DNA from: Odontesthes bonariensis
Taxonomy: Eukaryota > Chordata > Actinopteri > Atheriniformes > Atherinopsidae
Assembly: GCF_027942865.1 (NCBI RefSeq)
Contig: NC_134511.1
Coordinates: forward strand, 1,636,067-1,700,066
Direction: 5' to 3'
Length of the DNA: 64,000 nucleotides
Shown: one piece after another, positions 12,692 to 24,844 of the stretch
Layout of the letters: every line of letters begins with the position of its first letter
How positions within the stretch are numbered: position 1 is the first letter of the stretch
The notes under the pieces: model-generated
Database searches by the model: none
The model's input: the letters and a program-made list of their open reading frames with translations, nothing else
Told to the model about the DNA's origin: nothing
Position numbers and translations under genes: made by a program

Positions 12692-13960
12692 CCTTTAAGC
12701 CCCGCCCCCTGAATAAAACAGGCTGAAAGTCCCACATTAGCACCAGATAACAGACATGTTTGATCTGAATTATCCCATTATTATGATCATTATGGGAACT
12801 ATTATCCCTGAATTCAGGTGTCTTCATGTTCCAGATGTTCCCGTAAACTGATGAATGAAATAAAACGCAGTATCAGTGACGCCGTTAGCTCATGCAGCTA
12901 ACAGGAAGTGTTTGGCCGTTAGCTCATGCAGCTAACAGGAAGTGTTTGAGCGTTAGCTCATGCAGCTAACAAGAAGTGTTTGAGCGTTAGCTCATGCAGC
13001 TAACAAGAAGTGTTTGAGCGTTAGCTCATGCAGCTAACAAGAAGTGTTTGAGCGTTAGCTCATGCAGCTAACAGGAAGTGTTTGACCGTTAGCTCATGCA
13101 GCTAACAAGAAGTGTTTGAGCGTTAGCTCATGCAGCTAACAAGAAGTGTTTGAGCGTTAGCTCATGCAGCTAACAGGAAGTGTTTGACCGTTAGCTCATG
13201 CAGCTAACAAGAAGTGTTTGAGCGTTAGCTCATGCAGCTAACAGGAAGTGTTTGAGCGTTAGCTCATGCAGCTAACAAGAAGTGTTTGAGCGTTAGCTCA
13301 TGCAGCTAACAGGAAGTGTTTGAGCGTTAGCTCATGCAGCTAACAGGAAGTGTTTGAGCGTTAGCTCATGCAGCTAACAAGAAGTGTTTGAGCGTTAGCT
13401 CATGCAGCTAACAGGAAGTGTTTGAGCGTTAGCTCATGCAGCTAACAGGAAGTGTTTGAGCGTTAGCTCATGCAGCTAACAGGAAGTGTTTGAGCGTTAG
13501 CTCATGCAGCTAACAGGAAGTGTTTGAGCGTTAGCTCATGCAGCTAACAGGAAGTGTTTGAGCGTTAGCTCATGCAGCTAACAAGAAGTGTTTGAGCGTT
13601 AGCTCATGCAGCTAACAGGAAGTGTTTGACCGTTAGCTCATGCAGCTAACAAGAAGTGTTTGAGCGTTAGCTCATGCAGCTAACAAGAAGTGTTTGACTG
13701 TTAACTCATGCAGCTAACAGGAAGTGTTTGACCGTTAGCTCATGCAGCTAACAAGAAGTGTTTGACCGTTAACTCACGCAGCTAACAGGAAGCGTTTGAG
13801 CGTTAGCTCATGCAGCTAACAAGAAGTGTTTGACCGTTAGCTCATGCAGCTAACAGGAAGTGTTTGAGCGTTAGCTCATGCAGCTAACAAGAAGTGTTTG
13901 ACTGTTAACTCATGCAGCTAACAGGAAGTGTTTGACCGTTAGCTCATGCAGCTAACAGGA
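12692..13960 (+). repeat. 34-bp hairpin repeat array with its conserved flank
   Basis: 12692-12882 is a conserved flank (starts TTAAGCCCCGCCCCCTGAAT) that recurs at 62472 and, reversed, at 41336-41485. It is followed by about 32 copies of a 34-bp unit containing GTTAGCTCATGCAGCTAAC, a 7-bp stem with a 5-base loop, then AGGAAGTGTTTGAGC. The recurrence of flank plus array at several loci indicates a dispersed element that carries its own tandem array. Confidence 0.9.
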
Positions 13961-13961
13961 A

Positions 13962-14560
13962 GGCTGTGTTCCAAACCGCATACTACTCATACTGACTTTT
14001 TGCCCGGATGCATACTAGATTCTCCGAAATGTTGGGTATGCATCATGAGGTTACTACTCATACTCAAACTACCCAAGATGCAACGTAACTAGATGTCACC
14101 GATCGTCATATCCTGTCAAAACGGCAGTTTCAAGGATTCAAGGATTCAAAGGTTTATTGTCATATGTGCAGTTAGAAACGTGTTTCCCTGAACAATGAAA
14201 TTCTTTTCTTTGTTGCCCGCACTGGATGTCCAAATGTATAATAATAAAAGATAAGATAAAGATAAAAATAAGCATGCAACAACAATATTCTAAAAGGTTT
14301 CTTAAATAAAATAGAAATATAGAAATAAAAATATAAACAAACAAGAAAAAAGTACAAAAAGGCTAAAAACGCGACATCCAGTGGCGGAGCGAACAACGAC
14401 GGCTGTTGCCACGGTAGGCGCCATCTCTATTAATCAAGCTAGCTAAAACGAGGGTAGGTTCACTTCCTGTTTTCAAAACAAAAGCACCAATTGTATGGTA
14501 ATGGCTTTCCCTATGATAAAAGGCAACGGGTATTTTATTTTGTGAAAATAACCCGAAGTG
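13962..14560 (-). mobile_element. Harbinger-like MITE, inverted copy with a nested retroelement fragment
   Basis: This copy begins with the terminal repeat GGCTGTGTTCCAAACCGCAT but its body reads as the reverse of the other copies (GGGTATTTTATTTTGTGAAA near 14530). Between about 14133 and 14385 it is interrupted by a foreign segment starting with repeated CAAGGATT and TTTATTGTCATATG. That segment resembles the 3' end of a minus-strand teleost retroelement. The MITE stops near 14560, where LINE sequence begins. Confidence 0.6.
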
Positions 14561-14849
14561 CGTTCCTTTCTACCTCTCAATTATGGCGGCGCCCCGTACG
14601 GCAGCGACCACTTCGGCTCCCGATAGCAATATGCATTTTTTGTTAAATGTGTCGTCTGATCCGTCTCAGTCATGTTCGAAAAGAGTCTACGACAGAAGCC
14701 TTCTACTCGGACTACGAAACACCGACTTCTCATGCGATCTCTCCGGAATTACATGGACTCTAGAACCTGTTGAACTCGACGAGCTAGGTATTGTACGCAG
14801 ACAAGATCCAGGGGCCTGCAAAGCAGCGGCCTCTGCTCCTGTCACTCTG

Positions 14850-15672
14850 CTCCTGTAGTATGCAGTATGTACATACTACATACTGCATACTACAAACTGC
14901 ATACTTCCATACTGCATACTGCATACTACATACTACAAACTGCATACTACATCCTACAAACTGCATACTTCCATACTGCATACTACAAACTGCATACTTC
15001 CATCCTACATACTACATACTGCATACTACATACTACATACTGCATACTACATACTGCATACTTAATACTACATACTACATACTGCATACTTCCATACTGC
15101 ATACTTCCATACTGCATACTGCATACTACATACTACATACCGTATACTGCATACTACATACTACATACTGCATACTACATACTGCATACTTCCATACTAC
15201 ATACTTACATACTGCATACTACATACTGCATACTGCATACCGTATACTGCATACTACATACTACATACTACATACTACATACTGCATACTTCCATACTAC
15301 ATACTTACATACTGCATACTACATACTGCATACTGCATACCGTATACTGCATACTACATACTACATACTGCATACTACATACTACAAACTGCATACTTCC
15401 ATACTACATACTACATACTGCATACTACATACTACAAACTGCATACTTCCATACTACATACTACATACTACAAACTGCATACTTCCATACTGCATACTTA
15501 ATACTACATACTACATACTGCATACTACATACTTCCATACTGCATACTTCCATACTGCATACTGCATACTACATACTACATACTGCATACTACATACCGT
15601 ATACTGCATACTACATACTACATACTGCATACTACATACTACATACTGCATACTACATACTACATATTACAT
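14850..15672 (+). repeat. CATACTR/CTTCCATAC array inside the LINE
   Basis: Heptamer units CATACTR mixed with ACTTCCATACTG and CAAACTGCATAC variants. The LINE sequence AAAGCAGCGGCCTCTGCTCC occurs just before (14820) and just after (15675) the array, so about 26 bp of host was duplicated around the insertion. Confidence 0.9.
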
Positions 15673-16027
15673 ACAAAGCAGCGGCCTCTGCTCCAGTCAC
15701 CGGCCGACGTTGGAAGCGACGCAAGCGGTGGGAGAGAACTAGCATGCGTCAGAAGAGGTGCGCCAGAGCTAGCAAGCGAGGCTGCCGTGCTGGCATCAGT
15801 GCTCGGTTGAGGAAAGCGCCAGATAAACCCGCACTTCCTTCGATTCTGCTATCAAATGTCCGATCACTGGAAAACAAAATGGACTACCTCAGATTGGATC
15901 TAACTACACAAAGAAAGGTGAGAGACTGCAACGCCATCATCCTCACTGAGACTTGGCTAAACCACGCCGTTCCAGACAACGCCATTCAGCTGGAGGGTCT
16001 AACAACGTTCCGGGCGGACAGAAGCCT

Positions 16028-16915
16028 ACTTTATTTTATTATTATTATTTACCTTTATTTAACCAGGCAAGCAATTAAGAACAAAAATTCTTATTTTCAA
16101 TAGCAGCCTGAACGAGCAGAGGCTCGATAAAGGGAAGGGGGAGGAGGAGCTAACAGTTAAAAGAATAGGGTTATATAAAATACACAACAAAAGAAATCAA
16201 TAAAAATAATAAAATAAATAAATACAGTACAAAACAAAACACAGACAAACAGTAAACAGTATGGCAGGAGGGCATATTAACCAGTGCAGGAATCAACTGT
16301 GGCTTGCAGCAGGTTTGTTTTGAGGAGATTGGGGTGAGGACAGACAGTTTCAGGGTGTGTTGAAGTGCGTTCCAGTCGTATGCTGCAGCAAAACGGAAGG
16401 CACTACGTCCAAAGACAGTCCGGGCTTTGGGAATAGATAAATTGAGGAAGGCATTGGCTCTTAAGTTACGGGCAGGCTGGGAAATGTGCAGAAGGGACGA
16501 GAGGTAGCGAGGTGTAATGCCAAGAATGGATTTGTAGATGAGACTAAACCAGTGGTGAAGCCGTCTGGTGTGAAGTGATGTCCAATCAACCAACTTATAT
16601 AAGTCGCAGTGGTGAGTTGTGAATGGAGCTCCAGTGGCAAAACGGAGTGATGGAGGGGGTCCAGTTTGTCACCGTAGTCCAGGATGGGCAGAATGGTCAT
16701 TTTTACAAGTTTGTGTTTGGCTGCACGGGTGAATGAGGCCTTGTTTCTGTAAAGGAAGCTCAGGCGAGCTTTGACTTTAGACTGTAGGTGCTTGATGTGG
16801 GTGGTGAAAGAGAAGGAGGAGTCCAACCAGAGGCCAAGGTATTTATAAGAGGACACAAACTCCAGCTCAGAGGATTTTTGGGGCAGAAGGGGAAGTGCGT
16901 TTCTCAGCGGGAAAT
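16028..16915 (-). mobile_element. 3' fragment of a second LINE, inserted antisense
   Basis: The minus strand encodes a reverse-transcriptase C-terminal segment (SSYKYLGLWLDSSFSFTTHI near 16840, MTILPILDYGDKLDPLH near 16680, LLHISQPARNL near 16480). It is followed by an AT-rich 3' UTR ending in a tail that reads TGGTTAAATAAAGGTAAA on the minus strand, near 16050-16070. It is 5'-truncated. Host LINE coding resumes at GGGVCIFLNNNW near 16921. Confidence 0.82.
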
Positions 16916-17018
16916 CACGAGGTGGTGGTGTGTGCATCTTTCTCAACAATAACTGGACTACGAACGCCAAAGTCATCGCAAGCCACTGTTCTGAGGACAT
17001 CGAATTCCTAACAGTTAA

Positions 17019-17461
17019 CTCATTGGCTGCCAGCCATTTTCAGTTCAGAGCCACCCATACTGCCAAGTGTTTTTCAGTATTTTGACTGATTTTCCAAGAC
17101 CCACAGAAAAGTGTGTCTTATGACTATGTACACACCGAAATTACCAAAAGAAAGAGTAGACTCTCTTCTTTGATCAGGAAAAAAAAGTTTGTTTCTACCA
17201 TTTTCAGTCTTTTAGTAATAGACAGTAGAACATAGGTTGGTTTCACCAAAAACAGCTGTTTGACCCAAAAAATTGAGAAAACGAGCTCTTTTTTTTTGTG
17301 CATAGTGGCACTGCTGCCACCTTGCGGGTAATTTTGCCAGTATATTCTCTGTTTAGTGTTTACAAGCCTAAGATTTAGTGACGAACTCCGCTAGATTGTC
17401 CCCCAGCCCGCTCCGTTAAAAACGCAATTGACGTCTATAGACGTCAATGGCACCGAAAGAG
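17019..17461. mobile_element. piggyBac-type MITE with TTAA target duplication
   Basis: A 443-bp insert in the LINE endonuclease region is flanked by TTAA at 17015-17018 and 17462-17465. Its ends are imperfect inverted repeats (CTCATTGGCTGCCA and the complement of TGGCACCGAAAGAG, 11 of 14 matches). Host LINE coding is contiguous on removal of the insert plus one TTAA (EFLTV before, KCRPTYL after). It has no transposase. Confidence 0.85.
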
Positions 17462-19730
17462 TTAAGTGCCGTCCAACATACCTTTCGAGAGAATTCTCAG
17501 CCGTGACCATAACAGCTGTGTATCTGCCGCCTAGCGCGAACACAAAGGGCGCACTCGCTACACTGTATCAGGCTGTGTGCTCCATACAAGACTCTAATCC
17601 GGAGGCTGCCAACGTAATCGCGGGCGATTTCAATCATGCCAATTTGAAGTCAGTACTCCCTCACTATCACAAACGTGTGGACTTTGCAACCAGGGGAAAC
17701 AATATTCTTGACCAGGTATATACCAATGTGAAACAGGCATACAGAGCTGTTCCCCACCCCCACCTGGGGAACTCTGGTCATCTCTCTGTCAGGCTCATTC
17801 CTGCCTACAGGCCACTGTGCAAACCTACTGTGAAACAGATCAGAACTTGGCCAGAGGGGGCCACCTCAGTGCTGCAGGACTGTTTTGACCGCACAGAATG
17901 GAATGTCTTCAGAGAGGCCGCCAATTCCAACCAGCATGTCAACATAACAGAATATACAGAGTCTGTGACTGGCTACATATCCAAATGCATGGAGGATGTG
18001 ACTGTCATAAAAAAACATCACCACCAGGGCAAACGACAAACCCTGGCTTACAAGGGAGGTACGTGAGCTCCTGAGAGCACGGAACTCTGCTTTCAAGTCC
18101 GGTGACAAAGAAGCCCTCAGATCCGCGAGAGCCAACTTGAACTGGGGCCTTGAGAGTTGCCAAGCGTGCCTATGGTCAGAAAATCCAATCTCATTTCACT
18201 GACACAAAAGACCCCAGACGCCTATGGCAAGGCATTCAGTCAGTAACAAACTACAAGCCCGCTCCCCCACCCTGCGAAGATAGCACAGACTTCCTCAACT
18301 CACTCAATGTCTTCTTCAGCCAGTTTGAAGAAAACAACACCACCACTCCAACAAAAGCCCCTCACTGCCTGGTAAATGCAACACTCCAACTGGGCCCGGC
18401 CGCTGTGCAGAGGACCCCTGCAAAGGTGCACCCCAGGAAGGCTGCTGGCCCTGACAATATACCTGGGCGTGTGCTTAGGGACTGTGCTAACTCCCTTACA
18501 GAAGTCCTCACAGACATTTTCAACATCTCTTTGAACCAAGCCATCATACCACAATGCTTCAAAGCCACCACCATCATACCGCTTCCAAAGAAATCTCCAG
18601 CAACAACTCTGAATGACTACAGGCCCATAGCACTCACCCCCATCATGATGAAGTGCTTCGAAAGGCTGGTCAAGGCCCACATCCAGCCTACCAGCCACCT
18701 TTGGCCCATTCCAGTTTGCCTACCGTCCCAAGCGCTCCACTGATGACGCCATAGCAGCAGCACTGCACCTCAGCCTGGCTCATCTGGAGAACAAAAACAG
18801 CTGTGTGCGGATGCTGTTCATTGACTTCAGCTCTGCCTTCAACACAGTCACCCCACAACACCTGGTGAACAAGCTCAGCGATGTAGGCATTGGCACCGCA
18901 CTCTGCAACTGGCTGCTGGACTTTCTCACAATAGACCACAGACAGTAAGAGTTGGCAACAACTCCTCACAGACCACCATAATGAACACTGGGGCCCCCCA
19001 GGGATGTGTGTTGAGCCCGCTGCTGTTCACCCTGATGACCCATGACTGTTGTGCCAGGCACAAGTCAAACCACATCATAAAGTTTGCAGATGATACAACA
19101 GTAGAGGGCCTCATCAGCAACGATGGCGACTCAGCCTACAGGGAAGAGGTACAACATCTCATCAATTGGTGTGACAGCAACAACTTACACCTCAATGTCA
19201 ACAAGACAAAAGAAATAACTGTGGACTTTAGGAAAAATCACCATCCACTCGCACCTCTCACCATCAATGGCAGTACTGTGGAATCAGTGAAGAGTACCAA
19301 GTTTCATAACTTCTTTCAGAAAAGATCATAGGATCACCGCAAACATCCATACAGGACCTGTATCCATCCCGCTGCCACAGAAGAGCCACCAACATCATCA
19401 AAGACCCCTCACACATACTGTTTACTCTCCTACCATCTGGTAAGCGCTACTCCAGTATGCACTGCAGGACCACAAGACTCAGTAACAGCTTCTTTCCACA
19501 GGCCATCAGACTGCTAAACTCACTCCTGAAGACAAGGACATAACCCCCCCCACCCCCCCTTTATTTTACTTGCACTAAAAACCAAACTACTTGAAATTCC
19601 TTGCACAATAACAGTTTACATTATATTCATGTTGCTACTCTGCACTCTGCCATACAAATGTCACATGTTTTGCTGTCTGTTGAACTCAATATTATTTACA
19701 CTCTAGCAGCAGGAAGGGTCAAAAGCCTCC

Positions 19731-19803
19731 TGGAGAATGCGGGCATCGATCCCGCTACCTCTCGCATGCTAAGCGAGCGCTCTACCATCTGAGCTAATTC
19801 CCC
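19731..19803 (-). tRNA. tRNA-Ala(AGC)
   Basis: 73 nt. The 5' end is GGGGAATTAGC. The anticodon arm is CTCGC-TTAGCAT-GCGAG with anticodon AGC, the T arm carries GGGATCGATGCCC, and the 3' end is TTCTCCA before CCA addition. A TTTT run follows on the minus strand (CTTTTGACC), a good Pol III terminator. LINE 3' sequence begins about 20 bp beyond it. Confidence 0.95.
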
Positions 19804-19970
19804 TGCTCAGCTGCTCTTCCTCCTCCTCCTCTTCCTCAGCTCCTACCATCAGACGGCAGAGTTTTAAGCCTGATCTCAGATCAAACAGTCACATTCCAGA
19901 CTTTAATTTAAAGTCATTTTCCTACATTTCAGTTCTTCCAACACTTTACTTACACAGTGAATGTGTCAGA

Positions 19971-20122
19971 GGCTGTGTTCCAAACCGCATACTACATACT
20001 ACATACTACATACTGCATACTGCATACTTCCATACTGCATACTGCATACTACATACTGCATACTACATACTACATACTGCATACTTCCATACTGCATACT
20101 GCATACTACATACTGCATGCTA

Positions 20123-20156
<34 letters not shown>

Positions 20157-20227
20157 ACATACTACATACTGCATACTACATACTGCATACTACATACTGC
20201 ATACTGCATACTACATACTGCATACTA

Positions 20228-20268
<41 letters not shown>

Positions 20269-20704
20269 ACATACTGCATACTGCATACTACATACTACAT
20301 ACTGCATACTACATACTTCCATACTGCATACTACATACTGCATACTGCATACTACATACTGCATACTGCATACTACATACTGCATACTATATACTACAAA
20401 CTGCATACTTCCATACTGCATACTGCATACTGCATACTACATACTGCATACTACATACTTCCATACTGCATACTGCATACTACATACTGCATACTACATA
20501 CTACAAACTGCATACTTCCATACTGCATACTGCATACTACAAACTGCATACTTCCATACTGCATACTGCATACTACATACTGCATACTACATACTACAAA
20601 CTGCATACTTCCATACTGCATACTACATACTGCATTCTACATACTTCCATACTGCATACTGCATACTACATACTGCATACTACATACTACAAACTGCATA
20701 CTTC

Positions 20705-20738
<34 letters not shown>

Positions 20739-22455
20739 ACATACTGCATACTGCATACTGCATACTACAAACTGCATACTTCCATACTGCATACTACATA
20801 CTACATACTGCATACTACATACTACAAACTGCATACTTCCATACTGCATACTGCATACTAAAAACTGCATATTTCCATACTGCATACTGCATACTACATA
20901 CTACAAACTGCATACTTCCATACTGCATACTGCATACTACATACTGCATACTACAAACTGCATACTTCCATACTGCATACTGCATACTACATACTACATA
21001 CTGCATACTACATACAGCATACTACATACTACAAACTGCATACTTCCATACTGCATACTGCATACTACATACTACATACTGCATACTGCATACTACATAC
21101 TACATACTGCATACTACATACTACAAACTGCATACTTCCATACTGCATACTGCATACTACATACTACATACTGCATACTGCATACTACATACTACATACT
21201 GCATACTACATACTACAAACTGCATACTTCCATACTGCATACTGCATACTACATACTGCATACTGCATACTACATACTGCATACTACATACTACATACTA
21301 CAAACTGCATACTTCCATACTGCATACTGCATACTACATACTACATACTGCATACTGCATACTACATACTGCATACTACATACAGCATACTACATACTAC
21401 AAACTGCATACTTCCATACTGCATACTACATACTACATACTGCATACTGCATACTACATACTACATACTGCATACTACATACTACATACTACAAACTGCA
21501 TACTTCCATACTGCATACTGCATACTACATACTACATACTGCATACTACATACTACATACTGCATACTACATACTACATACTACAAACTGCATACTTCCA
21601 TACTGCATACTGCATACTACATACTACATACTGCATACTACATACTACATACTGCATACTACATACTATATACTACATACTACATACTACAAACTGCATA
21701 CTTCCATACTGCATACTGCATACTACATACTACATACTGCATACTACATACTACATACTGCATACTACATACTGCATACTACATACTACATACTACAAAC
21801 TGCATACTTCCATACTGCATACTGCATACTACATACTACATACTGCATACTTCCATACTGCATACTGCATACTACATACTACATACTGCATACTGCATAC
21901 TACATACTACATACTGCATACTACATACAGCATACTACATACTACAAACTGCATACTTCCATACTGCATACTACATACTACATACTACATACTGCATACT
22001 GCATACTACATACTGCATACTACATACTACATACTACAAACTGCATACTTCCATACTGCATACTGCATACTACATACTACATACTGCATACTGCATACTA
22101 CATACTGCATACTACATACTACATACTACAAACTGCATACTTCCATACTGCATACTGCATACTACATACTACATACTACAAACTGCATACTTCCATACTG
22201 CATACTACATACTGCATACTACATACTACATACTGCATACTACATATTACAAACTACATACTTCCATTCTGCATACTACATACTGATCGGTCAGAGTGCA
22301 GAGCGTTTACCCACAATGCATTTCCGAAATCAGCCGGCCTGAAGCTGATTTCCCTTAAGCTCTAAACTCTGTAAACTTTAGCAACATTTGAACATTTGAA
22401 ACATTTTCTCAACTCAAAAAGTTAGTAGGAGAAGTATGCGGTTTGGAACACAGCC
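19971..22455 (+). mobile_element. Harbinger-like MITE with both terminal repeats and a 2.3-kb heptamer array
   Basis: The left end is GGCTGTGTTCCAAACCGCAT and the right end is AGTATGCGGTTTGGAACACA plus GCC, forming an inverted pair. Between them is a CATACTR array (about 19985-22285) with frequent ACTTCCATACTG spacers, then a short part of the family body. Most of the body seen in copies at 32213 and 37627 is deleted here. The two frames of about 800 codons are repeat artefacts. Confidence 0.82.
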
Positions 22456-22497
22456 CTGGTTCCCACTCAGAGGGACACCGTCAGAATAAAGAAGGAT

Positions 22498-22579
22498 CGA
22501 CGAGGATGGGATTCGAACCCACGCGTGCAGAGCACAATGGATTAGCAGTCCATCGCCTTAACCACTCGGCCACCTCGTC
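22498..22579 (-). tRNA. tRNA-Ser(GCT)
   Basis: 82 nt with a serine-type long variable arm. The acceptor is GACGAGG/CCTCGTC, the anticodon loop CTGCTAA gives anticodon GCT, and the T arm carries GGGTTCGAATCCC. Only TTT rather than TTTT is seen just downstream. It is the left half of a palindromic tRNA-Ser pair whose right half is missing here. Confidence 0.95.
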
Positions 22580-22654
22580 CGATGCTGCTGGAGGGAATGT
22601 GGAGAGGAATGGATCAGGATCCAAACATGTGACACAGTTTCAGGGGATCCAGTG

Positions 22655-23216
22655 AAACCAAGTCAGAACCAGAACCCTTTGGACCAGAACTGAGCTCAGA
22701 ACCAGAACTGAGCTGAGAACCAGAACCCTTTGGACCAGAGCTGAGCTCAGAACCAGAACCCTTCGGACCAGAGCTGAGCTGAGAACCAGAACCCTTTGGA
22801 CCAGAACTGAGCTCAGAACCAGAACCCTTCGGACCAGAGCTGAGCTGAGAACCAGAACCCTTTGGACCAGAACTGAGCTCAGAACCAGAACCCTTTGGAC
22901 CAGAACTGAGCTGAGAACCAGAACCCTTTGGACCAGAACTGAGCTGAGAAACAGAACTGAGCTGAGAACCAGAACCCTTTGGACCAGAACTGAGCTCAGA
23001 ACCAGAACCCTTCGGACCAGAGCTGAGCTGAGAACCAGAACCCTTTGGACCAGAACTGAGCTGAGAACCAGAACCCTTTGGACCAGAACTGAGCTCAGAA
23101 CCAGAACCCTTTGGACCAGAACTGAGCTGAGAACCAGAACCCTTTGGACCAGAACTGAGCTCAGAACCAGAACCCTTTGGACCAGAACTGAGCTGAGAAC
23201 CAGAACCCTTTGGAGC
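22655..23216 (+). repeat. 33-bp GAACCAGAACCCTTTGGACC minisatellite
   Basis: About 17 units combining GAACCAGAACCCTTTGGACC with AGAACTGAGCT(G/C)A. It makes a spurious minus-strand frame with SSGPKGSG repeats. It starts where the palindromic partner of the preceding tRNA-Ser would be expected. Confidence 0.93.
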
Positions 23217-23399
23217 AGAACTCAGAGTTCTGGAGACCTGCTGAGCTGCAGGTTCTGAGCAGAAACTTCCAGTTCCAGTGGAACTAAAACACTGACTCTG
23301 CAGTCTCGAAGTCAGAGGCACGTTTTCCTCCTGAGCGCTTCTCAGCCCAGTTCTCAGGTTACAGACGCAGCACGAAGGGTCAAAAGGTCAAAAGCCTCC

Positions 23400-23472
23400 T
23401 GGAGAATGCGGGCATCGATCCCGCTACCTCTCGCATGCTAAGCGAGCGCTCTACCATCTGAGCTAATTCCCC
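23400..23472 (-). tRNA. tRNA-Ala(AGC)
   Basis: Identical in sequence to the copy at 19731-19803, 73 nt, anticodon AGC. CTTTTGACC follows its 3' end on the minus strand as the probable Pol III terminator. Confidence 0.95.
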
Positions 23473-23619
23473 TGCTCCTCTTTCTCTTTGTCTTCCTCCT
23501 GCTCGTCTTCCTCCTTCTCTCTGAACACATCTGTTTCCATCAGCTGGACAGAAACAGCTGGACAGAAACAGCTGCAGACACACATCAGCTCTGCAGACAG
23601 ACTGATTCATCATCAAGAA

Positions 23620-23945
23620 GAATTAAAGTTTAAACAGCAGAAGTTTGATCCTTTCTGTCTGTCCAGGCAGAAATGCGTCGCCGTCTCTTTAAGAAGCCCC
23701 ACTCTGCTGACCCCTCCCCCTCAGCAGCTCGCTCTCTGATTGGCTGAGAGACAGATTTCCTGTGTTGATTCAAAGAGAACTTTGTAACGGGGGAGAAGAA
23801 GATGAGGAGGGGGAGGCTGTTACCCAGCAGCCCCGTCTGCACTCCGGGGAGAAGTGGAGCTGCTGTCCCATGATGCACTGCTGCCAGCTGGAAAACACTC
23901 AGATTTATTCATACTGTCCAACAGCACGGAGACGCTCAGGTCAGT
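23620..23945 (+). promoter_or_regulatory. Possible promoter and 5' non-coding exon region upstream of cntrl
   Basis: This stretch has a CCCCTCCCCCTC tract (23722) and CTGATTGGCTGAG, an inverted CCAAT box (23737), followed by G-rich sequence. A splice-donor-like CTCAG|GTCAGT lies at about 23939. It is the only promoter-like region between the tRNA cluster and the first cntrl coding exon. The assignment is inference; no transcription start can be fixed from sequence. Confidence 0.25.
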
Positions 23946-23947
23946 TC

Positions 23948-23968
23948 AGCTCCTCCTCCTCCTCCTCC

Positions 23969-24003
<35 letters not shown>

Positions 24004-24010
24004 TTCTTCT
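23948..24010 (+). repeat. (CTC)n/(CTT)n microsatellite
   Basis: CTCCTC units change to CTTCTT units over about 60 bp. Confidence 0.9.
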
Positions 24011-24218
24011 CACAGTTATCTCAGTGAAAGTACTTTAAGGAGATCTCATTTCCCAATCTGAACACGCCTGTTCTGAGCTTCATTTTTAACACGACTGCAT
24101 CATCTATCCCCTACAGATGTTTCAATGTTTCTGTTGTATGAGCTTTAAATCTGTCCAGAAGTCCTGATCAGCCTCGTTTCTTTATGTTTTATATAAAAAC
24201 AGGAAGCAGCTGATTCAT

Positions 24219-24712
24219 TGAAACATTCCAACATGAACATAAACCCAGAATCTGAGGCAGAACCAGAGTTAGTTCAGTTCTGAGCAGCTTTAAAGTGAAT
24301 ATCTGCAGATGTTTCCATGGTAACAGCTGCAGAGATCCACTGAAACATGTTCCAACATGAACATAAACCCAGAATCTGAGGCAGAACCAGAGTTAGTTCA
24401 GTTCTGAGCAGCTTTAAAGTGAATATCTGCAGATGTTTCCATGGTAACAGCTGCAGAGATTCACTGAAACATGTTCCAACATGAACATAAACCCAGAATC
24501 TGAGGCAGAACCAGAGTTAGTTCAGTTCTGAGCAGCTTTAAAGTGAATATCTGCAGATGTTTCCATGGTAACAGCTGCAGAGATTCACTGAAACATGTTC
24601 CAACATGAACATAAACCCAGAATCTGAGGCAGAACCAGAGTTAGTTCAGTTCTGAGCAGCTTTAAGGTGAATATCTGCAGATGTTTCCATGGTAACAGCT
24701 GCAGAGATTCTG
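24219..24712 (+). repeat. 124-bp tandem repeat, four copies
   Basis: Four near-identical units start at 24219, 24341, 24465 and 24589. Each contains AACATGAACATAAACCCAGA and ATGTTTCCATGGTAACAGCT. The first unit lacks 2 bp. No coding content was recognised. Confidence 0.93.
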
Positions 24713-24765
24713 CCGTCTGATGGGAGGAGCTGAGGAAGGGGAGCAGGAGGAGGAGCAGCTGAGCA

Positions 24766-24838
24766 GGGGAATTAGCTCAGATGGTAGAGCGCTCGCTTAG
24801 CATGCGAGAGGTAGCGGGATCGATGCCCGCATTCTCCA
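24766..24838 (+). tRNA. tRNA-Ala(AGC)
   Basis: 73 nt, the same mature sequence as the two upstream minus-strand copies but in plus orientation, anticodon AGC. GGCTTTTGCC follows within 12 bases as a Pol III terminator. Confidence 0.95.
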
Positions 24839-24844
24839 GGAGGC

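Larger units (their letters stand above)
14583..19545 (+). mobile_element. L2/Rex-like LINE, broken by three insertions
   Basis: The single LINE open frame starts with ATG at 14583 (MAAPRTAATT). It continues through the endonuclease (NVRSLENKMDYLRL, ILTETWLN near 15870-15960; [12 protein letters not shown] near 17620) and reverse transcriptase (LNDYRPIALTP near 18610, [12 protein letters not shown] near 18712, GAPQGCVLSPLLFTL near 18990, IKFADDTTV near 19078) to LLPSGKRYSS near 19430. The frame is broken several times. Three inserts interrupt it: a heptamer array (about 14846-15674), a minus-strand LINE fragment (about 16028-16915) and a TTAA-flanked MITE (17019-17461). About 80 or more codons are missing near 19310 between the palm and C-terminal parts. 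The clade is assigned from motif style only; Rex1/Babar or L2 are both possible. It is nonfunctional. Confidence 0.88.

Noticed and set aside
15744-16103. Independent host gene suggested by an Arg-rich frame (RQKRCARASKRG)
   Set aside because: It continues into NVRSLENKMDYLRL and LTETWLN, the endonuclease of the LINE that begins at 14583.
19957-22365. Two overlapping frames of about 800 codons (ILHTTYC repeats)
   Set aside because: A stop-free 7-bp satellite is open in all frames on that strand. No non-repeat domain is attached.
22614-23321. Secreted/mucin-like SSGPKGSG protein on the minus strand
   Set aside because: It is the 33-bp minisatellite in reverse with no signal peptide, splice context or domain at either end.
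23762-24061. 99-codon frame as the first cntrl exon or a separate gene
   Set aside because: It ends in a (CTC)n/(CTT)n serine run and has no resemblance to the CNTRL N-terminus. At most the region is 5' non-coding.
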